A stretch of 64,000 nt of DNA from Phytophthora hibernalis (taxonomy: Eukaryota; Oomycota; Peronosporomycetes; Peronosporales; Peronosporaceae), in NCBI GenBank assembly GCA_012656075.1, contig JAAKBF010000378.1, positions 124,001 through 188,000 of the forward strand, in the 5' to 3' direction. The notes under the pieces were generated by a model. That model had not been told where the DNA came from and made no database searches. It saw only the letters and a list, made by a program, of their open reading frames with translations. The translations under genes and the position numbers were made by a program. Positions within the stretch are counted from its first letter, which is position 1. Every line of letters starts with the position of its first letter. Below, one piece after another: positions 55,701 through 61,700 of this stretch.

Positions 55701-58700
55701 TGACGATGAAGTGACTCCAACAACGCCTTTAGCACCCACAAAAGAACCGCCTGTACTAATTGCAATGGACCCGCTTTCTCCAAATGAAGACCAGCCCGTG
55801 GTAACAGAAATACCACCGCTGCTTCGACTTCCACGAGAATCTGAGTCTCCAAAGTGATATCTCCTGGATACTCGTTATTTTCGCCGCTAGCGATGACAAC
55901 GCTACCTGCCTTGGTCCCACTTCCTTGAGAAGACCCAGCTTCAAGCACTAAAGAGCCACCATTACCAGCCACGCTATCTCCAGCTCGAATCTTGATTGCG
56001 CCAGAGTCGGCCTGAGCCCCACCACTGGAAACGAAGACGTCGCCACTTTTGCTGTAGCTTGACGAACCCGTCTCGATCGCGATATCACCACTACGGCCCC
56101 TTGGGGAAGCATTCACGTAGGATCCCCCGTCCGCTGTGGAAATGTCAATACGCCCACTCTGAGCATCACTGTTTGGACCAACCTTGAACCGCTTGTGTTG
56201 CGCGTGGATAGCTGCAATTAAATCCATCGTGATTTGCTGCTTGTTGACTTCGTGAAATTGCTCCAGGCTGAAGTTTTTCTCCGGGAGAGTAAGCGTTGAT
56301 ATGGTCACGTATTCTGGGAACGTTTCTGCCACTTGCTGAGCGATAACACCACGAACAGTGACATCAGGGATTCCGCGTATCTCTCCACATCTCCGAATAA
56401 CGATACTTTTACTTCAAGAGTTTGAATACGCTGAAGGATGTCGTCTTCATCAACATCGTCAATGTCTGTCTTGATTCGCCGATCGGACGGGTACGTGACC
56501 TCGGTGATTTGAGCTGGAACGTGGCTGATCATTTTATTCGGTTGTAAACGCCAGATTACTCCTCCAGGTACTTGGGTTGTCCCGTGGGACACTGTAAGTT
56601 CGCCACTTTGAACGCTGACGTTCAAACTGTTACCAGCCCGTATTCCCATTTGAGAAGCAGCGTCTGCCTTTAAGCTGATCGATCCATCACCTGATAAACT
56701 TATGTGGGAAGCAGTGGCGTTTGTTCCTGACACCACCACATCTCCGCCTCCAGACTTTAGCGTCAGATGCCCTCCGGTTCCCGTGGCTGCAGATGTAGTG
56801 CCACTTACAATTTCAATATCCCCACCCCGGTCAGAGCCTTTGCCGGAGGCAAGCAAAAGGTTACCTCCATCCAAAGCGCTTCCGCCAGCTAACACACGAA
56901 CTGACCCAGTGGAGCTACGAGAGCTAGAGCCGGTTTGAACAATGACGTCCCCACTAGCTCCTGCTCCAGCATCTCCGCTACCAACAACAACCCCACCGCT
57001 TGAGGACGAGCCAGCAGTGACTGCAGTCAAGCTGCCGCTACCAGCACCCAGTCCAGTAGAAATCTGCACTGATCCGCCGGTTTCCAGATAGGCAGTAGAT
57101 GACCCACTTTTAATTGCTATATTACCACCTGCGACCTGCGGAGTAGAAGATCCAGTAATCGACACCGTGCCCCCTTCAGTGGACCCCGAGCCAGCACTTA
57201 AATCAACGTTTCCGCTACGCTTCGAACTTCCAGACGAGATCGTCACAGCCCCAGACGATCCATCCGTATTGTCAGCGGTTCCAATAAGTACCACGCCACT
57301 ATCGCCATCTGTCTCTGCTTTTCCGGACTGAACGGTGATATCACCGCTAGTTTTTCCGGAGCCTGAAGACACAACAACCGAGCCACCTTCTGCAGAAGGG
57401 TTACCACCGCTTGTCAAATGAACCGCGCCACTGCCATCTACAAAACCATCGCCTGCCTGGATATCAATCAAACCTGCATTTCCACTCGTTGCAGACCCGG
57501 TGTAAAGACGAACAGGACTAGACGAAGCACCTCGGGCTGAACCTGATCCAATCGCAACCAGCCCACTGCTGGCAGTGCTGTCTGCAGACTGAACCAATAT
57601 TCCACCGCTGTCGGCAATTCCACTCGCGCCAGACAAGAGCGTGACATCTCTCCATTTTGTTCCGTCCCAGCACCGGAGCGAAGGGACAGAATTCCACCAC
57701 CACCAGTTGTGCCAGCACCAGCATGGACGACGATGTTACCTCCCGTGTCCGTTTCAGCCTGACCAGCAGCAAGTGTTAAATCCCCACCATCACCACTCGC
57801 GCCGGTTGTTCCTCCAGCAGACATTGACAGCAACGACCCCTTCGTTTCAGAAGATGTCCCAGCAGCAATCGAAATGCTGCCCCGGCAACTCCAGAGCTTC
57901 CAGTCGCAATTGTCATGCGGCCTGCAGCACCTTTAAGTGTGTCTCCGGTAGATATGTCAACAACTCCTGTTGAAGCGGTGTCAGTAGCTTTGGCTGTTGA
58001 GATCGAGACAGACCCGACGATGTGGTACCAGTTCCTGTGCCAAGGCGGTTTGACCTACCTGTTTGAGAAGAAGCTTGACCAGTGGTCAAAGAGATGTTCC
58101 CGCTGTTCAATCCAAGATTGACTGCGAAATTACCTCCAGCACTAGAACTGCTACTCCCAGTCGTAACATCAATTGACCCAGGGACGCCAGAATCAGTAGT
58201 TCCTGTAGAGAGAATTACCGACCCGGACACTCCAGTGGTTGTATCACCAGATCCAACAGTAAGATTCCCAGTTGAACCAAGCGAAGATACTCCCGAAGAC
58301 ACATAAACAGAACCTGAACTCCCTTCAGCTTGCCCAGACATGACCCCGATTAATCCACTGCTTCCAGCAACGGAGGCAGTTTGAGTTCGAATCGTGACAT
58401 CTCCACTTGAAGAAATGGCGTTTCGGCCACTGATGATGTTCACCGCTCCACCTGATGCAACAACAGCATCGCCACCTCTGAGGGCGACGGTTCCACCGAC
58501 ATCAGTCACTGAAGAGCCTCCATAGCTTTTTCCACCCACCAGCTCAATAGAACCGCCCTGCCCACCACCGGCTTCATCGTCTCCTAGTCCGATACCACCG
58601 GAAATTGTAACACTGCCGCCAATGGCATCTTTTACCTGAAGTGCGTCTCCGCCCGCAACGCCGACGGTTTGGCCGTTTCCGGCGCTTGCCTTTCCAGCAG

Positions 58701-61700
58701 CAATCTGAACGCCTCCGCCATCCGAAACTGCTCCAAGACCAGTGCTCAGAACGATTGATCCGACAGAGCTGCTAGCCGAATCACCAGTTTTAACAGCGAT
58801 CTGCCCAGAAGAACCGTAATCTCTTGCAGAATCTGGCGTCTCCAAGGACAAATGACCGCTCGAGGTCGCCCAATTGTACCCTGTCATGATAGCAACGCTG
58901 CCGCCTCTAGCCTTTGAGGCAACGGTCGACCCAGCCGACACGGAGACGTCGCCGCCTTCGCCCCCAGACCCCGTGCCGACCGCAATATTGATGGAGCCTG
59001 CTCTACCACTCATTGCATCACCCGTGTGGATGTTAACAATGCCAGATCCACCTGTACTGGAATCGCCAGTGTGGAGCTCAATTGTGCCGCTTGAGCCAGG
59101 CGCATCGGCTGTGTTGATTGAGACATCACCACTGGATGTGCTCATCGAGTCTCCAGATGAGATCGAAATGGCTCCACCAGTAGATTCTGCAGCCATCCCG
59201 CCAGATATAACAATTTGCCCTCCTTCGTCGCGGTCTCTGTTCGTCCCATCAGACGATCCGGCTACGATTTCCACGTTACCGCCGTTTCCTCCATCCTTGT
59301 CATCCGTTGAGCGGCCGCGACCACCAACAAGACGGACATGGCCTCCTAGTGCATGAGAAGCCGCAGAGTCTCCTCCAGCTAGTTGGAGAGAACCGCCATC
59401 ACCAACCGACCCAACACCGACTGCGACCGTGATATTGCCACCACCACCATTGGCAGCATCTCCAGTAAAAACAGAAACATTTCCGGAGCCAGGTATATCG
59501 GTCGAGTCTCCTGTTTGAATCGCCACGGAACCAGAGTACCCTGCTTTCCCTGCGCCAGCTGTAACGATAGTTACGCTCCCGCTGGATGTCATAGAACTTT
59601 TACCAGACTGAATCGTAACTTTACCACCGCCATCAGCGTGCGTTGTTGATCCAGCAGTAACAGCCACATTTCCTCCTTGTCGCCCAATGCCTGAACCCAC
59701 AGAAAGCTCGATGTTTCCACCAGCCCCATTATCCGAGGCACCGGAGCTAAGAGTCACACTTCCAGATGAAGCACCACGAGAAGAACCCGTGCGCAAACTA
59801 ATGATGCCACTTCCGCTGTTACTGCCACTGCGATCGGATCTGATATCAATGTCACCACTGAATCCAGGAAGAGAGACGCCTGAAACAAGGGCAATCGATC
59901 CTCCCTTCGTGGCGGAGGTGCTTCCTGCCTGAAGAAGCACACTCGACGCACCTAGGAGGCTAGACCCGCCTTGTACAGAAATGTCCCCGCTCGTTCCTTT
60001 CGTGGCTGATCCAGAGTGCATGGAAATAGACCCACTGGCCTCGTTGGCGGTGGCACCAGTACCAACGCTGATGCTTCCAGAAGAACGAGTGGACTTTTCG
60101 ACAGAGTCGCCCGAGAAGATCTTCACGTCGCCACTTGAGGAGGAAGTTGAATTCCCCGTTAAGATGGTAACAGATCCACCCGTAGCAGTATTTGAGTTAC
60201 CACTAACTAGGCGAATAGATCCGCCGACATCGGTACTGGAACTCCTACCGCTGCCATCTCCACCTGACACAACAACATCGCCTCCATCGCCGCCATCTTT
60301 TGATCAGCACTTGTGCCACTTCCTGCAATAAGAGCAATCCTTCCTCCAACTGAAGCCGAGGCCATTGTATCCCCAGCTCGTGCGGTAATGTCGCCTCCAT
60401 TTCCAGTGCGCCCCGTACCAACAGAAACCTGGACGTTACCACCATGGCCTCCCGTCGAGCTGCCAGTTGTCAGCGAGATCATTCCCGAGTCGCCTTTCAC
60501 AGCTGCGCCTGTGGACACTGCTACAGATCCACTAACTCCAGCTGTCCCAGAGTTGTCTGTGTTAACATTGATGCTGCCACTGTCACTTTTTGTGCTATAG
60601 CCAGAAGAGACGACAACATTTCCGCCAGGTTGCCCCACTGCAGAGGTTGACCCAGCCTTCAGCTTCAAGTCTCCACCTGCTTTCGCAAGGCTGTTGCCAA
60701 GAGAGACGTCGACACTACCACTGCTGCCCCTATCAGAGTCGCCCGTTTGGAGGCTGTAGCTGCCTGAGTCACCTTGTTGGCTTTTACCGGTTCGGGCCTT
60801 GATTCCTCCACTAACGCCGTAATACCCAGAATCCGACGTACGAATCTCGATATCCCCACTCGAGAAAAACTCTGGGACACCGCTAATTATACTAATAGCG
60901 CCGCCAGATCCTTTGTGAGCCTGGCCACCTTGAACTGTAACTGCTCCGCCTGTGTACGAAAAGGAAAACTAATGTTAGATGTTATACAAACGCAGCATAT
61001 AGTAACACGAATCAAGTCTGGGCTGGGCTTACCGACAGCACCGCCATTTTGGCCTCCAGCGTAGCCACCAACAACGTTGACAGGACCTCCTTTTCCGCCG
61101 TTGGCAGCATTGCGGTTACTGCCTGAGCCACCCGTAACGTAGACTTCACCGCCAATTGATCCAATATCTGCCATTTCGCCGGCAGACACAGCAACACGAC
61201 CGCCACTCCCTACCCAGCCTGATCCAACACTGACGACTACATCTCCTGCCGGGCCGGGCCTGGCGTTTCCGGTAACTACGAAAAGTGATCCACTTGGGCT
61301 TGTAGTTGCGTTTCCCGTTTGAACCCGAAGCGTCCCGGATACTCCTCTTCTGCCCGAATCGACAGTCATAAGCGCCATATCTCCGCTGCTGGAAGCTGTG
61401 CCTGTACCAGAAAAGAGCTCAATCCTGCCACCCGTTGAAGTTCGGCTTGTTCCTCCTTCAACATGAACCGTTCCTCCGATGTCAGTGTCGGTTTTCCCAC
61501 CCATGGCTTGGCCTGCGCGAACTTGTACAGCACCACCGTCGCCACCATTGCTAGGGTTGGGGTTTGTGCCAGAACCTGCTTGGAGCGAAATCATACCACC
61601 AACTTGAGCAGCGGCTGAAAGAATAAAAAAGTCACACAAAGTGAATAACAGCAAACATGGACCTCGCAATCAAAAACCTTACCCGAAGTATCCCCAGCAG

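Noticed and set aside
60887..61669. A 260-residue minus-strand frame beginning with a signal-peptide-like hydrophobic N-terminus (MRGPCLLLFTL...), suggesting a secreted protein start.
   Set aside because: The hydrophobic part is translated intron: it lies between a GTAAG donor at 61682 and a TTCTTTCAG acceptor at 61615, and splicing restores the upstream repeat frame. Its far end is likewise read into the 83-nt intron.
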